This document shows, piece by piece, positions 26,422 to 35,296 of a stretch of DNA of 64,000 nt. A program made the translations under genes and the position numbers. The notes below the pieces were generated by a model that saw only the letters and a program-made list of their open reading frames with translations, ran no database searches and had not been told where the DNA came from. Source of the stretch: Rikenellaceae bacterium (GTDB taxonomy: Bacteria > Bacteroidota > Bacteroidia > Bacteroidales > Rikenellaceae); the NCBI GenBank assembly GCA_015059715.1, contig SUZV01000008.1, positions 1 to 64,000 of the forward strand, written 5' to 3'. Each line of letters begins with the position of its first letter. The stretch's first letter is position 1.

Positions 26422-27096
26422 CTACTTATAGGGCATGGCGTAGACATCTGCGCCCGACGAGGTGTGGATATCCTTATGCTTTGGGTCGCCGCCAAAGCTG
26501 ACATCGGCACCTGCCGAGGCGGCGATGGTGAGCGATTCGGTGGCATATACCGACACGTCGGCACCTGCCGAGGCTGTGACCGTGACGCTCTCGGCGATAA
26601 GCTCTGCAAGGTCGGCATCCGAGCCTGCCGAGGCCGCTACGGTGAGCATCTGGCACGTGCCATCAATCTCGGCATCGGCACCTGCCGAGATGGCTATCGT
26701 GAGCACCTCGCCATTGCACCCCTCCCACTCGAAGTTGCTGCCACTCGATATGGCCAGAGTGTTATAGTCGTAGGCAGGCACATATACCTCGAAGGTGTCC
26801 GAGCGCAGGTGATTGTCTGGCTTAAGGCCTATCTCAAGTGTCGACTCCTCGACCTTGATATCGAGCTTGTCGAAGATGTCGCTATTTGTGACTACGCGCA
26901 CCTGTCCGCGTGGTAAGGAGCTGTCTACAACGACATAGGCACCGCACGACGATGCTAATGCGAAGATATCTCCATCGATGGTTATTATCCTCTCCTCGAT
27001 AGGTCCCGAGGCACGCTCGCTAACGCCCGAGATGGTGATGCACGACGTAAGCGTCAGTGCTACGATGGCTGTGAAGATAGATGCTATTGTTTTCAT
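26422..27096 (-). CDS. DUF2807 lipoprotein (GIN/auto-transporter adhesin head-like)
   Basis: A 224-residue lipoprotein with a signal ending LTLTSC. The rest is a DUF2807-type beta-helical domain with repeated short turns built on SAGADVSV and SAGSDADL motifs (residues about 120-215). Such proteins are common exported proteins of Bacteroidota, often next to receptors or regulators; the function is not established. ATG 27096 is preferred over 27117 because it starts the signal peptide. It lies 36 bases after the receptor gene upstream on the same strand, so the two are probably co-transcribed. Confidence 0.82.
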   Translation of the reverse strand: MKTIASIFTAIVALTLTSCITISGVSERASGPIEERIITIDGDIFALASSCGAYVVVDSSLPRGQVRVVTNSDIFDKLDIKVEESTLEIGLKPDNHLRSDTFEVYVPAYDYNTLAISSGSNFEWEGCNGEVLTIAISAGADAEIDGTCQMLTVAASAGSDADLAELIAESVTVTASAGADVSVYATESLTIAASAGADVSFGGDPKHKDIHTSSGADVYAMPYK

Positions 27097-27132
27097 AGGT
27101 TTATTGTGTTTAATCATTATTGTTACTCATTA

Positions 27133-29547
27133 CTAATTGCTATTGCCACCGCCCGAGCCTAATCGACCACGGTCGTCTGCCGAACCACTCTCTACGGACT
27201 TGGCGCGGAACTGCTTACCTGTGCTGAAGTTGTAGGATATCTGGAACCTTGCCGCTGCGCGCATCCAGGGCTGGTCTGCGGTCATTGTGCGCTTGAACGT
27301 AGGCTCCTCGATAATGATGCTCTGTGTCTGAGGTATTATGTTCTGGGCCCCGAGGCTTATGGTTAGCTTATTGTCGAGCATACGCTTCTTAAGCGTGATA
27401 TTCAGGTTGCCCATATCCTTAATGCGTGTGTTGCCTGCCACCATGCCGTGCATATATTGGCCATCGAGCTCGATAAAGAAGTTTTTGGGCAGCGAGAACG
27501 ACATCTGGGCATTGGCAAAGCCCATAAAGTTGCGGCGCACAGGCTCATCGGGGTAGATGCGCTGACCCATATACATCGCCGTAAGGTTGATGTTGGCCGA
27601 CCACCACTTCGTTAGCTGGAACGGCAGGTTTACCGAGGCGTAGTAGTTGTTCAGCGTGGGGTAGTTGATAGTCTGAAGGATGAGCAGCTCGGGGTTGTTC
27701 TTGTCGACTATCGTGGCCTGCTGTATGGCATCCTCCATAATCGATATGCCGAGCGTTATGGTGTACTTATACTTGAGCACTGCCGTTACCGATACCGAGT
27801 TGTTGTACGATGGGTTGAGGTTGGGGTTGCCGCGCTGAATCATATACTCCGATATCTTGGTCTCGTTGGGTGACATGGCCCAGAACGATGGGCGGCTGAT
27901 GCTGCGTGCATACTGCGCAACGAGGGAGTATGCGCCATCCTCGCTAAGGGCGTATGATATGTTGGCGTTGGGGAAGAGGTCGCCATAGTTCTTGCTTATA
28001 TCGTCATCCTTTGAGCGAAACCATGTGTACTCGCCACGCAGACCTCCCACAAGGCTTAGACGGCCTAAGCGCGCTGTGGCGATGATGTAGGCAGCACCTA
28101 TGTTCTCCGAGTAGCCGATGTCGTAGCTGTTGATGTCGTTGTAGTGCCATACGTTCTCCTTGAGATATTCGTAATCGGCCTGGTTTGCGTTGTTATTATA
28201 GGTGTACTTTACGCCGGCCTTGAGGCTCACCTTTGACGATAGTATCTTCTCTAAGGCTACGGTGGCTGTGCTGAGCTGGTAGATGCTACGTGTCTGGTTG
28301 CGGTGTGTCGAGTCGCGCACCACGTCGGGTAGTAGGGTGTCGTAGCTGGTGTCGAAGTAGTTGTTCCTGTTGGGCGATGTAGAGTTGGTGTAGTCGCCGA
28401 TAAACTTAAGTGTTGAACCCTTGTCGTCGAGCTTGTAGATATAGTTCAGCGTGGCAGTAACCATATGACTATTGTAGCTGTTGTCGTATATGCCCTCGCT
28501 TCTTATGGTATTGTTTGTGATGTGCTCGGTCCAGGTCTCTGTGTCGCTGCTGCCTCCATAGTAGTTGTACTGCACCTCGCCACCTACCGAGTGCTTGTCG
28601 TTGATGTCGTAGACGACACCTACGTTACCGCCACCCCATAGCGACTTGTCGTTCAGGCTCGATGCTGCGTCGATAACCGTCCCCGAGGTGTAGTCGGTAT
28701 GCTCGGTTGTCGAGTAGTTGTTGAAGTCGGTGCCAAACCATCCACGAGCATAGGCATCCACCTTGCCACGATTGTAGTTGAGCGATAGTGATGGCATCAG
28801 GTTATACCTTCCCTTGGCACCGCTGGTGGCAAGCGATGCTGAACCCATAAGGCCAGAGTCTATGCGCTTCTTGGTCGTAATCTTGATTATACCACCAGAG
28901 GATGCTGCGTCGTAGTCGGCTCCCGATTGTGGGATGACCTCGATGCGCTGTATCTCGTCGGAACGTAGCGAGCGCAGGTAGGCCACAAGCTGCTCGTCGC
29001 TAAGCTTTACCTCTCTGTCGTTGAGGTATATCTTCGAGCCTGACAAGCCGTTTATCGATATCTTATCGTCCTGAATCCATACACCTGGGGCTGTCTTAAG
29101 CAGCTCCTCACCATCCTTGCCCATAGCTATTGGCGAGTTGGCCACGTCGACAACAAAGCGGTCTGCCTCGCGGCGTATAAGCTGTGCCTTTACCACCACC
29201 TCGTCAATCTTTGCCGACTCCTCTTCGAGCGTTATGTCGCCAATGTCGCAACTCTCGGTGAGTGTCATCTCGCGCACCACGCTCTTGTAGCCTAAGTAGC
29301 TGATGTTTATTGTGTATGTTGCAGGCTGTAGGGCCAACGAGAAGCGGCCCTCGTTGTCGGATGTTATGCCCGAGGCCTGCTCGCCATCGTGCAGAGCAAC
29401 TACTGTGGCGTAGGCTATAGGTTGCTTCTCGGTCGTCACTACGCGACCAGCTACCGTCAGGCGTTGTGCCGAGACCTCGGATGTCGAGGCTATTATCGCT
29501 GTTACTGTTGCGATTGTAGCAATAAGTGTGAATATGAAACTTCTCAT
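27133..29547 (-). CDS. outer-membrane beta-barrel receptor with CarboxypepD_reg-like and plug-like domains
   Basis: An 804-residue outer-membrane protein. After a signal peptide (about 1-27) comes a carboxypeptidase-regulatory-like domain (LTVAGRVVTTEKQPIAYATV, to about 115), a plug-like domain (ISINGLSGSKIYLNDREV, IQRIEVIPQSGADYDA near 195-215) and a beta-barrel to the end, as in the OMP_b-brl_3 family. No TonB box is obvious at the mature N-terminus, so import may or may not be TonB-driven. The tail is low-complexity (ADDRGRLGSGGGNSN). It has a perfect consensus promoter and is followed by the DUF2807 lipoprotein. No SusD partner is present, so polysaccharide uptake is not supported. Confidence 0.85.
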   Translation of the reverse strand: MRSFIFTLIATIATVTAIIASTSEVSAQRLTVAGRVVTTEKQPIAYATVVALHDGEQASGITSDNEGRFSLALQPATYTINISYLGYKSVVREMTLTESCDIGDITLEEESAKIDEVVVKAQLIRREADRFVVDVANSPIAMGKDGEELLKTAPGVWIQDDKISINGLSGSKIYLNDREVKLSDEQLVAYLRSLRSDEIQRIEVIPQSGADYDAASSGGIIKITTKKRIDSGLMGSASLATSGAKGRYNLMPSLSLNYNRGKVDAYARGWFGTDFNNYSTTEHTDYTSGTVIDAASSLNDKSLWGGGNVGVVYDINDKHSVGGEVQYNYYGGSSDTETWTEHITNNTIRSEGIYDNSYNSHMVTATLNYIYKLDDKGSTLKFIGDYTNSTSPNRNNYFDTSYDTLLPDVVRDSTHRNQTRSIYQLSTATVALEKILSSKVSLKAGVKYTYNNNANQADYEYLKENVWHYNDINSYDIGYSENIGAAYIIATARLGRLSLVGGLRGEYTWFRSKDDDISKNYGDLFPNANISYALSEDGAYSLVAQYARSISRPSFWAMSPNETKISEYMIQRGNPNLNPSYNNSVSVTAVLKYKYTITLGISIMEDAIQQATIVDKNNPELLILQTINYPTLNNYYASVNLPFQLTKWWSANINLTAMYMGQRIYPDEPVRRNFMGFANAQMSFSLPKNFFIELDGQYMHGMVAGNTRIKDMGNLNITLKKRMLDNKLTISLGAQNIIPQTQSIIIEEPTFKRTMTADQPWMRAAARFQISYNFSTGKQFRAKSVESGSADDRGRLGSGGGNSN

Positions 29548-29641
29548 ACCTATCTCTCTGTTTGTCTATGAATACTCTTCTGTTCTGTTGCTCGCTGTTT
29601 CGAGCCTTTGTGGCGGGTTGTATCTATCTCGAAAACCTATA

Positions 29642-29672
29642 CAAAGATACCACCCTTTGCCGATTTTACAAA
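29642..29672 (-). promoter_or_regulatory. Bacteroidota promoter for the outer-membrane receptor
   Basis: Minus strand: TTTG (29672-29669), exactly 19 bases, TATCTTTG (29649-29642). Full consensus. The leader is about 90 bases. Confidence 0.85.
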
Positions 29673-29733
29673 TTTGCGACTCTCTTTTTTTAGTTGGTTG
29701 TTTAATCCTTTTAGTTGTGTTTTATGTAGGAGC

Positions 29734-29771
29734 TATCTTTGCTGTTTGGGTGTATTACAAAACTAATACAC
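29734..29771 (+). promoter_or_regulatory. upstream promoter box and GntR-type operator O1
   Basis: TATCTTTG (29734-29741) is followed 8 bases later by a perfect inverted repeat GTGTATTA (29750-29757), six bases, TAATACAC (29764-29771). The palindrome arms are identical to those of the operator directly before the ABC operon. It overlaps the predicted transcript start. The -33 region is weak (TTAG at 29711-29714). Confidence 0.7.
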
Positions 29772-29907
29772 TGCAAATATATTTTCTATTTTTTATACTA
29801 CCAAATTTTCCGCCACTTTTTTTCTAACTTTTTTCGATACCTATGCCTATAATATGCGCGTGTGTTGTATTGCTCGCCTATTTTTTTGCAAAAATGTTGA
29901 ACAAAAA

Positions 29908-29962
29908 TTTGCAGAATTGAAAATAATATCTACCTTTGCAGTGTATTAGTTGTGTAATACAC
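29908..29962 (+). promoter_or_regulatory. promoter and GntR-type operator O2 of the ABC operon
   Basis: TTTG (29908-29911), exactly 19 bases, TACCTTTG (29931-29938), then the perfect inverted repeat GTGTATTA (29941-29948), GTTGTG, TAATACAC (29955-29962) over the start of transcription. Repression by the GntR protein encoded at the end of the operon is the natural reading, as in ytrA-type autoregulation. Confidence 0.8.
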
Positions 29963-30004
29963 TATGGAGCTATCGAAAATTGGTAACAAAAAAATGATGA
30001 AGTT

Positions 30005-30835
30005 ATGATTAAGGTTCAAAATCTCAATTTTGGCTACTCCTTGTCGAGGCGCGTGCTTAGCAATATATCGCTGAGCCTTGAGCGAGGACATATTCACGGT
30101 CTTTTGGGCTGTAACGGCATAGGCAAGACCACGCTGCTAAAGCTCGTATGTGGTATTATGCGCCCCGATGCAGGCTCGGTGGCTGTCGATGGCTTTAACC
30201 CTGCGGCACACAGGCCCGAGATGCTTCGCGAGCTGATGATTATCCCCGAGGAGTTCGACCTTCCGAATATCTCGCTTGAGAGGTATGCCAAGATAGCCTC
30301 GCCACTATATCCGCGCTTCGACTTGGGCCAGATGCGTGGCTACTGTCAGGAGCTTGGTGTAAACCCCGAGGAGCGTCTGCACTCGATGTCTATGGGTCAG
30401 CGCAAGAAGGCATACATAGCCTTTGCCTTGGCTTGTAACGTCTCGATACTGCTCCTCGACGAGCCTACAAACGGCCTTGATATACCCTCAAAGAGTGTAT
30501 TCCGTCGTCTGCTTGCAGGTTACGTTGACGATAGTCGTATGGTGGTGATATCGACACACCAGGTTGCCGATGTCGAGAAGCTCTTGGATAGCATCGTCAT
30601 ACTCGATAATATGGGCGTGGCACTCGAAGCGACAACAGAGCAGATATGCTCGAAGCTTAAGTTCGGACAGGCCGACGAGCAGGATAGGGTGATATATACC
30701 GAGTCGACCATAGCGGGCGATATGTCGGTGTCGCTTAACGACAACTACGAAGATACTATGCTCAACATCGAGCTGCTTTTTAACGCTGTAACGGCGAATC
30801 GCAACGCCATAGCTGCAATATTTAACAAAAACTAA
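30005..30835 (+). CDS. ABC transporter ATP-binding protein
   Basis: A 276-residue ATPase with Walker A (GCNGIGKTT, 35-43), signature-like SMGQRKK near 130 and Walker B LLLDEPTNGLD near 150, then an H-loop (VVISTHQ). It is the single-ATPase type paired with one small permease. The last 60 residues are a variable extension. It is the first gene of a three-gene operon with the permease (8-base gap) and a GntR regulator, the ytrA-like arrangement in which the pump is switched on by an envelope or drug signal. The substrate is unknown. Confidence 0.92.
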   Translation: MIKVQNLNFGYSLSRRVLSNISLSLERGHIHGLLGCNGIGKTTLLKLVCGIMRPDAGSVAVDGFNPAAHRPEMLRELMIIPEEFDLPNISLERYAKIASPLYPRFDLGQMRGYCQELGVNPEERLHSMSMGQRKKAYIAFALACNVSILLLDEPTNGLDIPSKSVFRRLLAGYVDDSRMVVISTHQVADVEKLLDSIVILDNMGVALEATTEQICSKLKFGQADEQDRVIYTESTIAGDMSVSLNDNYEDTMLNIELLFNAVTANRNAIAAIFNKN

Positions 30836-30843
30836 GTACGATT

Positions 30844-31551
30844 ATGAAGAGCTATTCACTCGGTAGGGTAGCGCAGTATGCTCGCTATCACTACGTATCA
30901 AATATGAAGCACTACTTCTCGATGGTTGCCACCATGGTGCTTGTGCCCGTAGTCTTTGGTGTCCTCTCGCGCAGTGTCGAGACAGTCGAGGGTATATGTA
31001 CCGCGTTGTATCTATTCTCGGGATTTATCTTCGCCATGCGCACCACGTTTGCTATGCGCGACCGAGGAACGAAGATATTGGAGTGCGTTGTGCCCATCTC
31101 CAACGAGGAGCGTATGACCTTTATGTTCCTAAATATCGCTGTTGTAGCACCTATAGTTGCTACCTTGGTGCCCATTGTCGGTATGCTTATTGTTGCCCCC
31201 TTTGACTATGAGACTTTTGACTTGTGGGGACGTGTAATGGATATGCTTAGGAATGTTTACCTACAGTGGCCTATCTACGTCGTTGTCCAGATTATAGGCT
31301 CGGCCTCGCTGCTTCTTAACCTTGTGGCACGTCGCAACCTTGTCGTCGTCTACGTCGCTGCCTTCTTAGGCACGGTAACTGCCTTGACACTTATCGGGCG
31401 TGCAGGTATCGAGATACTCATCAATAACGATGTTCAGATTGAGATGCTCGAACTTAACGAGGAGGTGTCGACGGCTCTGTTTATCGCACTGCCCATCCTC
31501 TTCTACCTCTGTTGCTACTGGGCCTTACGTCGTCGTCAAATGAAATGGTAA
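30844..31551 (+). CDS. ABC transporter permease-like membrane protein
   Basis: A 235-residue integral membrane protein with about six hydrophobic segments, no signal peptide and no recognised domain beyond ABC-2-type permease character. Family-typical lines are weak (FSGFIFAMRTTFAMRDRGTK; LFIALPILFYLCCYWALRRR near the C-terminus). It starts 8 bases after the ATPase stop and ends 10 before the regulator, which fixes its role as the membrane partner of that ATPase. The conclusion rests on context more than on sequence. Confidence 0.75.
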   Translation: MKSYSLGRVAQYARYHYVSNMKHYFSMVATMVLVPVVFGVLSRSVETVEGICTALYLFSGFIFAMRTTFAMRDRGTKILECVVPISNEERMTFMFLNIAVVAPIVATLVPIVGMLIVAPFDYETFDLWGRVMDMLRNVYLQWPIYVVVQIIGSASLLLNLVARRNLVVVYVAAFLGTVTALTLIGRAGIEILINNDVQIEMLELNEEVSTALFIALPILFYLCCYWALRRRQMKW

Positions 31552-31561
31552 ATCTCTTGTT

Positions 31562-31906
31562 ATGACTCAATTTTCAGATGATAAGCCTATCTGGCGACAG
31601 ATATACGATATGATAGCCATGAGGGTGCTCTCGGGCCAGTGGCAGGAGGAGGAGCGCATAGTCTCCGTCAGGGAGATGGCTGCCTCTGTGGGGGTGAACC
31701 CCAACACTGTTATGCGTAGCTACGAGCACCTTGAGGCTGTCGGTATCATCTTCAATCGCCGAGGCATAGGATTCTTCGTCGCCAAGGGTGCTAAGGACCA
31801 TATCAAGCAGCTTGAGCGCAAGAAGTTTATGGACGAGGAGCTTCCAAAACTCAAGGAGCGTCTCGAACATATTGGTTTGACTATAGATGTCCGCGTCAAA
31901 GACTAA
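31562..31906 (+). CDS. GntR family regulator, YtrA subfamily
   Basis: A 114-residue repressor with an N-terminal winged helix (about 8-76, IVSVREMAASVGVNPNTVMRSYEHLEAVGII) and only a short helical C-terminal part, no ligand-binding domain. This is the layout of the YtrA subfamily, which controls adjacent ABC transporters. Family operators are palindromes of the GT-N-TA type, in keeping with the two identical-arm sites at 29750 and 29941. Autoregulation is inferred. A repeat element of the R2 family begins 5 bases after its stop codon. Confidence 0.9.
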   Translation: MTQFSDDKPIWRQIYDMIAMRVLSGQWQEEERIVSVREMAASVGVNPNTVMRSYEHLEAVGIIFNRRGIGFFVAKGAKDHIKQLERKKFMDEELPKLKERLEHIGLTIDVRVKD

Positions 31907-31911
31907 ACGTT

Positions 31912-32031
31912 AGAGGGATTACTATGGCGAATTTTGGCGTTGCACTTGTGTTCAAAATCCTCACATACGTTTAGTATGCTGCGGTTTTTCACACTTCGTG
32001 CGCCTAAAACTTCGCTCATATTAATCCCTCT
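31912..32031 (-). repeat. R2-family inverted-repeat element, copy 1
   Basis: 120 bp bounded by AGAGGGATTA (31912-31921) and TAATCCCTCT (32022-32031), the ends pairing further inward (ACTATGGCGAA with TTCGCTCATAT, imperfect). The core stem is CATAC-GTTTA-GTATG (31964-31978). On the minus strand it reads GTTTTAGGC...GAAAAACCGCAG...TGAGGATTTTGA, shared with the copies at 48612 and 60190. It starts just behind the gntR stop. Confidence 0.8.
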
Positions 32032-32041
32032 CACCTTACGC

Positions 32042-32082
32042 ACTATGGCGAATTTTGGCGTTGCACTTGTGTTCAAAATCCT
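32042..32082 (-). repeat. R2-family fragment, 41-bp exact duplicate
   Basis: This stretch repeats 31921-31961 exactly and then breaks off into element E5 (three bases later TTTCACC begins). It looks like a second R2 copy cut by insertion of E5. Confidence 0.8.
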
Positions 32083-32084
32083 TG

Positions 32085-32532
32085 TTTCACCTCGCGGTGA
32101 CAGCTAAAGCTGTAAGGGTAGTGCGCAAGCAAAAGCTTGCTAAAGGGTAGCTCGCAGCTAACGCTGCTAAAGGGTAGCAGAAAGGGAAAATGCTTGTCCG
32201 CAACCGTCTTATTGTCCTATTGTCTTATCGTCCTATCGTCTTATTGTTTTTTTAGGACATTAAGACTTTAAGACATTAAGACAATAAGAGGTCGGGTATC
32301 ACAACAATTCACAACAACGAAAACCCTTAAACTACCCTTTAGCAAGCTCTGCTTGCGAACTACTCTTTAGCAGGCCAAAAGCCTGCGGCCTACCCTTTCA
32401 GCTTTAGCTGTCACCGCAAGGTGAAACATCCTTAAACTACCCTTTAGCAAGCTTTAGCTTGCGCACTACCCTTTAGCAGGCCAAAAGCCTGCGACCTACC
32501 CTTTCAGCTTTAGCTGTCACCGCAAGGTGAAA
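32085..32532 (-). repeat. interspersed hairpin-array element E5 (complete copy plus extra arm end)
   Basis: A full palindromic copy (32085-32426, starting TTTCACC and ending GGTGAAA) in the orientation opposite to E4, followed at 32427-32532 by a second 106-bp arm end (stems GCAAGC-TTTA-GCTTGC and GCAGGC-CAAAA-GCCTGC, terminal hairpin again). Left arm stems include GCAGC-TAAC-GCTGC, a form not seen elsewhere here. The core 8-base units read GTCTTATT, GTCCTATT and GTCTTATC up to the T tract, then ATTAAGAC. Confidence 0.9.
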
Positions 32533-32570
32533 CATCTTACCATTGTTGAAAACTTTTCTTATTTCGAGCG

Positions 32571-32600
32571 TTGTGAATCGCCAAAAAAATCGTATATTTG
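32571..32600 (+). promoter_or_regulatory. Bacteroidota promoter for plsC
   Basis: TTG (32571-32573), 19 bases, TATATTTG (32593-32600), 41 bases before the start. Confidence 0.75.
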
Positions 32601-32640
32601 CACGATTGAACCTATTTGAACGATTCTAACAGCGTTTATT

Positions 32641-33369
32641 ATGTTAACTATTCTATTTTATCTCGTTGTTCTGGTGGTGGCCATACTCTTATACGTGGCC
32701 TCATTTATCGCATTGGTTGTGTGCTATCCTTTTGATAAAAAGCGTGTTGTGGTACATACACTATCGAAGTGGATAACTGACGTATTCTTCGGAATATCGC
32801 CAACGATGAAGCGCGAAGTTATAGGCTTGGAGAATATTGACCCTGGCAAGGCATACGTTATGGTGCTCAACCACAACTCTATGGTCGACATCATGAGCAT
32901 ATATAACCTACCCCTGGTGTTTAAGTGGGTGTCGAAGAGGGAGGTATACAGGATTCCGATTGTCGGTCGTCTGCTCTATGCTCATGGCGATATAGTGATA
33001 AACCGCGCAAGTGCTAAGGAGGCGATGCAGCTTGTGCATACCAAGGGCCTTGAGTGGCTATCGAAGGGTGCGTGCGTGTCGATATTCCCCGAGGGCACAC
33101 GCTCCAAGGATGGCGAGATTCACAACTTCAAGGCTGGGGCCTTCATCTTAGCTAAGGATGCTGGCGTGCCCATACTACCCATTGTCCTCGATGGTACGAA
33201 TAGGGTGGTGCGCAAGGGTTGGCTGATGAATTGGCGCAACAAGATAACTATTCGTGTGCTGCCTCCAATATCGGCCGAGGAGGTTAAGGAGCGCGACATT
33301 AAGGATGTTATGGGTCAGGTACACGACGATATGGTCAGCGCATTAGCCGAGATACGCGCCGCGAAGTAG
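32641..33369 (+). CDS. plsC: 1-acyl-sn-glycerol-3-phosphate acyltransferase
   Basis: Makes phosphatidic acid from lysophosphatidic acid at the inner membrane. The 242-residue protein has an N-terminal membrane anchor (about 4-30), the catalytic NHNSMVD (HX4D, near residue 78), the substrate motif FPEGTRS near 150 and VPILPIVLDGTNRV after it. The length is typical. It is the first gene after the E5/R2 repeat cluster, with its own promoter; parE follows 52 bases on. Confidence 0.93.
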   Translation: MLTILFYLVVLVVAILLYVASFIALVVCYPFDKKRVVVHTLSKWITDVFFGISPTMKREVIGLENIDPGKAYVMVLNHNSMVDIMSIYNLPLVFKWVSKREVYRIPIVGRLLYAHGDIVINRASAKEAMQLVHTKGLEWLSKGACVSIFPEGTRSKDGEIHNFKAGAFILAKDAGVPILPIVLDGTNRVVRKGWLMNWRNKITIRVLPPISAEEVKERDIKDVMGQVHDDMVSALAEIRAAK

Positions 33370-33421
33370 TAGCAGGCTTAGAGTTAGTGATATCGATGTT
33401 TAAGATGTTCGTAATATAGAT

Positions 33422-35296
33422 ATGACAGAGCAGAGTTTGGAGAATCAGGTTGCCGAGTATGGCAAAGATGCGATTATAACACTCTCACCACGTGAGCATA
33501 TACGTCTGCGTCCGGGTATGTACATCGGCAAGCTTGGCGATGGTACGCAGTCCGACGACGGTATATATGTGCTTATTAAGGAGGTTGTAGATAACTCTAT
33601 AGATGAGTTTATTATGGGTGCTGGTAAGCGCATCGAGATAGATATCGAGGGCGATAGGGTCTCGGTGCGTGACTATGGCCGAGGAATACCTCTTGAGGCA
33701 CTCTCCGACGCTGTGAGTAAGATGAACACTGGTGGTAAGTATGGCGGCGAGGCATTCAAAAAGACGGTGGGCCTGAATGGTGTGGGTGTCAAGGCGGTAA
33801 ATATGCTGTCGAGCCACTTCGTGGCACGCTCGGTGCGCAATGGCGAGGCTCGCACAGTGACCTTCTCGAAGGGCTTGGAGCTTACGGACCGCAGCGAGAG
33901 TGGCGTAAGCGAGGCAAACGGCACATACGTGGAGTTTGTTGTAGATACCGAGGTATTTGGGGAGTATAGCTACAACATCGAGTATGTCGAGCAGATGGTT
34001 AAGAACTACACATATCTTAACCTCGGACTTACGGTGGTACTCAACGGCAAGCCATACGTCTCGAAGAATGGACTCCTGGACTTGGTAAACGACAACCTGT
34101 CGAGTGAGCCACTATACTCGCCTGTACACATCTCGGGAGAGGATATCGAGGTAGTCATCACGCACGGCAATGGCTATGGCGAGTCGTACTACTCGTTTGT
34201 AAATGGTCAGTATACGCCACAGGGAGGTACGCATCAGGCGGCCTTTCGCGAGGCTATAGCCAAGACCATCAAGGAGTTCTATCATAAGGATTACGACCCT
34301 TCGGATATACGCACCTCGATAATTGCGGCTATCTCGGTGCGTGTCAACGACCCTATATTCGAGTCGCAGACAAAGACCAAGCTCGGCTCGAAAGATAAGG
34401 AGGCGGGAGTGACGATGCGTCAGTTTGTGGGCGACTTTCTCGCTACGAACCTCGACAACTACCTGCATAAGCATCCAGAGGTGGCGCAGACGCTGCAACG
34501 CAAGATTGTAGAAAACGAGAAGGAGCGCAAGGCTATCTCGGGAGTGCAGAAGAAGGCTCGCGAGGCGGCAAAGAAGGTGTCGCTAAACAATAAGAAGCTG
34601 CGCGACTGCAAGATTCACTATACCGACAAGCACGAGCTTGCCGAGCAGACGATGATATTTATCACCGAGGGCAACTCGGCATCGGGCTCTATAACGTCGA
34701 GTCGTGACCCACGCACACAGGCGGTATTCTCGCTGCGTGGTAAGCCTCTGAACTGCTACGGACTGACTAAGCGTGTGGTCTATGAGAACGAGGAGTTTAA
34801 CCTGCTACAGGCGGCTCTCAACATCGAGGAGGATATGGATAACCTCAGGTACAACAAGGTTATCATCGCTACGGATGCCGATGTCGATGGTATGCACATA
34901 CGTCTGTTGCTGACATCCTTCTTTTTGCAGTTCTTCCCCGATGTGATACGCCTCGGCCACCTATATATCCTACAAACACCGCTATTCCGTGTGCGTAACA
35001 AGAAGGAGACGCACTACTGCTATACGGATGATGAGCGTCTGTCGGCCGTTAAGAGGTGTGGTACACAGGCCGAGATAACACGATTTAAGGGTCTTGGTGA
35101 GATATCGGCTGCCGAGTTTAAGGAGTTTATAGGTGAGGGTATGCGACTCGATAGGGTGCGTCTAACGAAGGATGACCCTATCTCGGACCTGCTTGACTTC
35201 TATATGGGTAAGAATACGCCCGACAGAAAGGACTTTATCGTCGAGAACCTTCGCGTCGAGGAGGATATTGTGGAAAATTTGAAAATGCTTAACTAA
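33422..35296 (+). CDS. parE: DNA topoisomerase IV subunit B
   Basis: The ATPase subunit of topoisomerase IV, which decatenates daughter chromosomes. The 624-residue protein has the GHKL ATPase domain ([10 protein letters not shown] near 60, [11 protein letters not shown] near 115), the transducer domain, and the TOPRIM domain ([11 protein letters not shown] near 415, [13 protein letters not shown] near 486). The length lacks the GyrB-type insertion, and its partner directly behind it is ParC-like, so topo IV is more likely than gyrase. Its stop overlaps the parC start by one base (TAATG). Confidence 0.93.
   Translation: MTEQSLENQVAEYGKDAIITLSPREHIRLRPGMYIGKLGDGTQSDDGIYVLIKEVVDNSIDEFIMGAGKRIEIDIEGDRVSVRDYGRGIPLEALSDAVSKMNTGGKYGGEAFKKTVGLNGVGVKAVNMLSSHFVARSVRNGEARTVTFSKGLELTDRSESGVSEANGTYVEFVVDTEVFGEYSYNIEYVEQMVKNYTYLNLGLTVVLNGKPYVSKNGLLDLVNDNLSSEPLYSPVHISGEDIEVVITHGNGYGESYYSFVNGQYTPQGGTHQAAFREAIAKTIKEFYHKDYDPSDIRTSIIAAISVRVNDPIFESQTKTKLGSKDKEAGVTMRQFVGDFLATNLDNYLHKHPEVAQTLQRKIVENEKERKAISGVQKKAREAAKKVSLNNKKLRDCKIHYTDKHELAEQTMIFITEGNSASGSITSSRDPRTQAVFSLRGKPLNCYGLTKRVVYENEEFNLLQAALNIEEDMDNLRYNKVIIATDADVDGMHIRLLLTSFFLQFFPDVIRLGHLYILQTPLFRVRNKKETHYCYTDDERLSAVKRCGTQAEITRFKGLGEISAAEFKEFIGEGMRLDRVRLTKDDPISDLLDFYMGKNTPDRKDFIVENLRVEEDIVENLKMLN

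Noticed and set aside
27133..29547. SusC of a polysaccharide utilisation locus
   Set aside because: There is no SusD, glycoside hydrolase or hybrid sensor near it, and the barrel is of the shorter OMP_b-brl type.
32085..32532. CRISPR array reading of the E repeats
   Set aside because: The repeated unit is a short linker with variable hairpins rather than a constant repeat with unrelated spacers; hairpins replace spacers, the arms are mirrored, and no cas gene is present.
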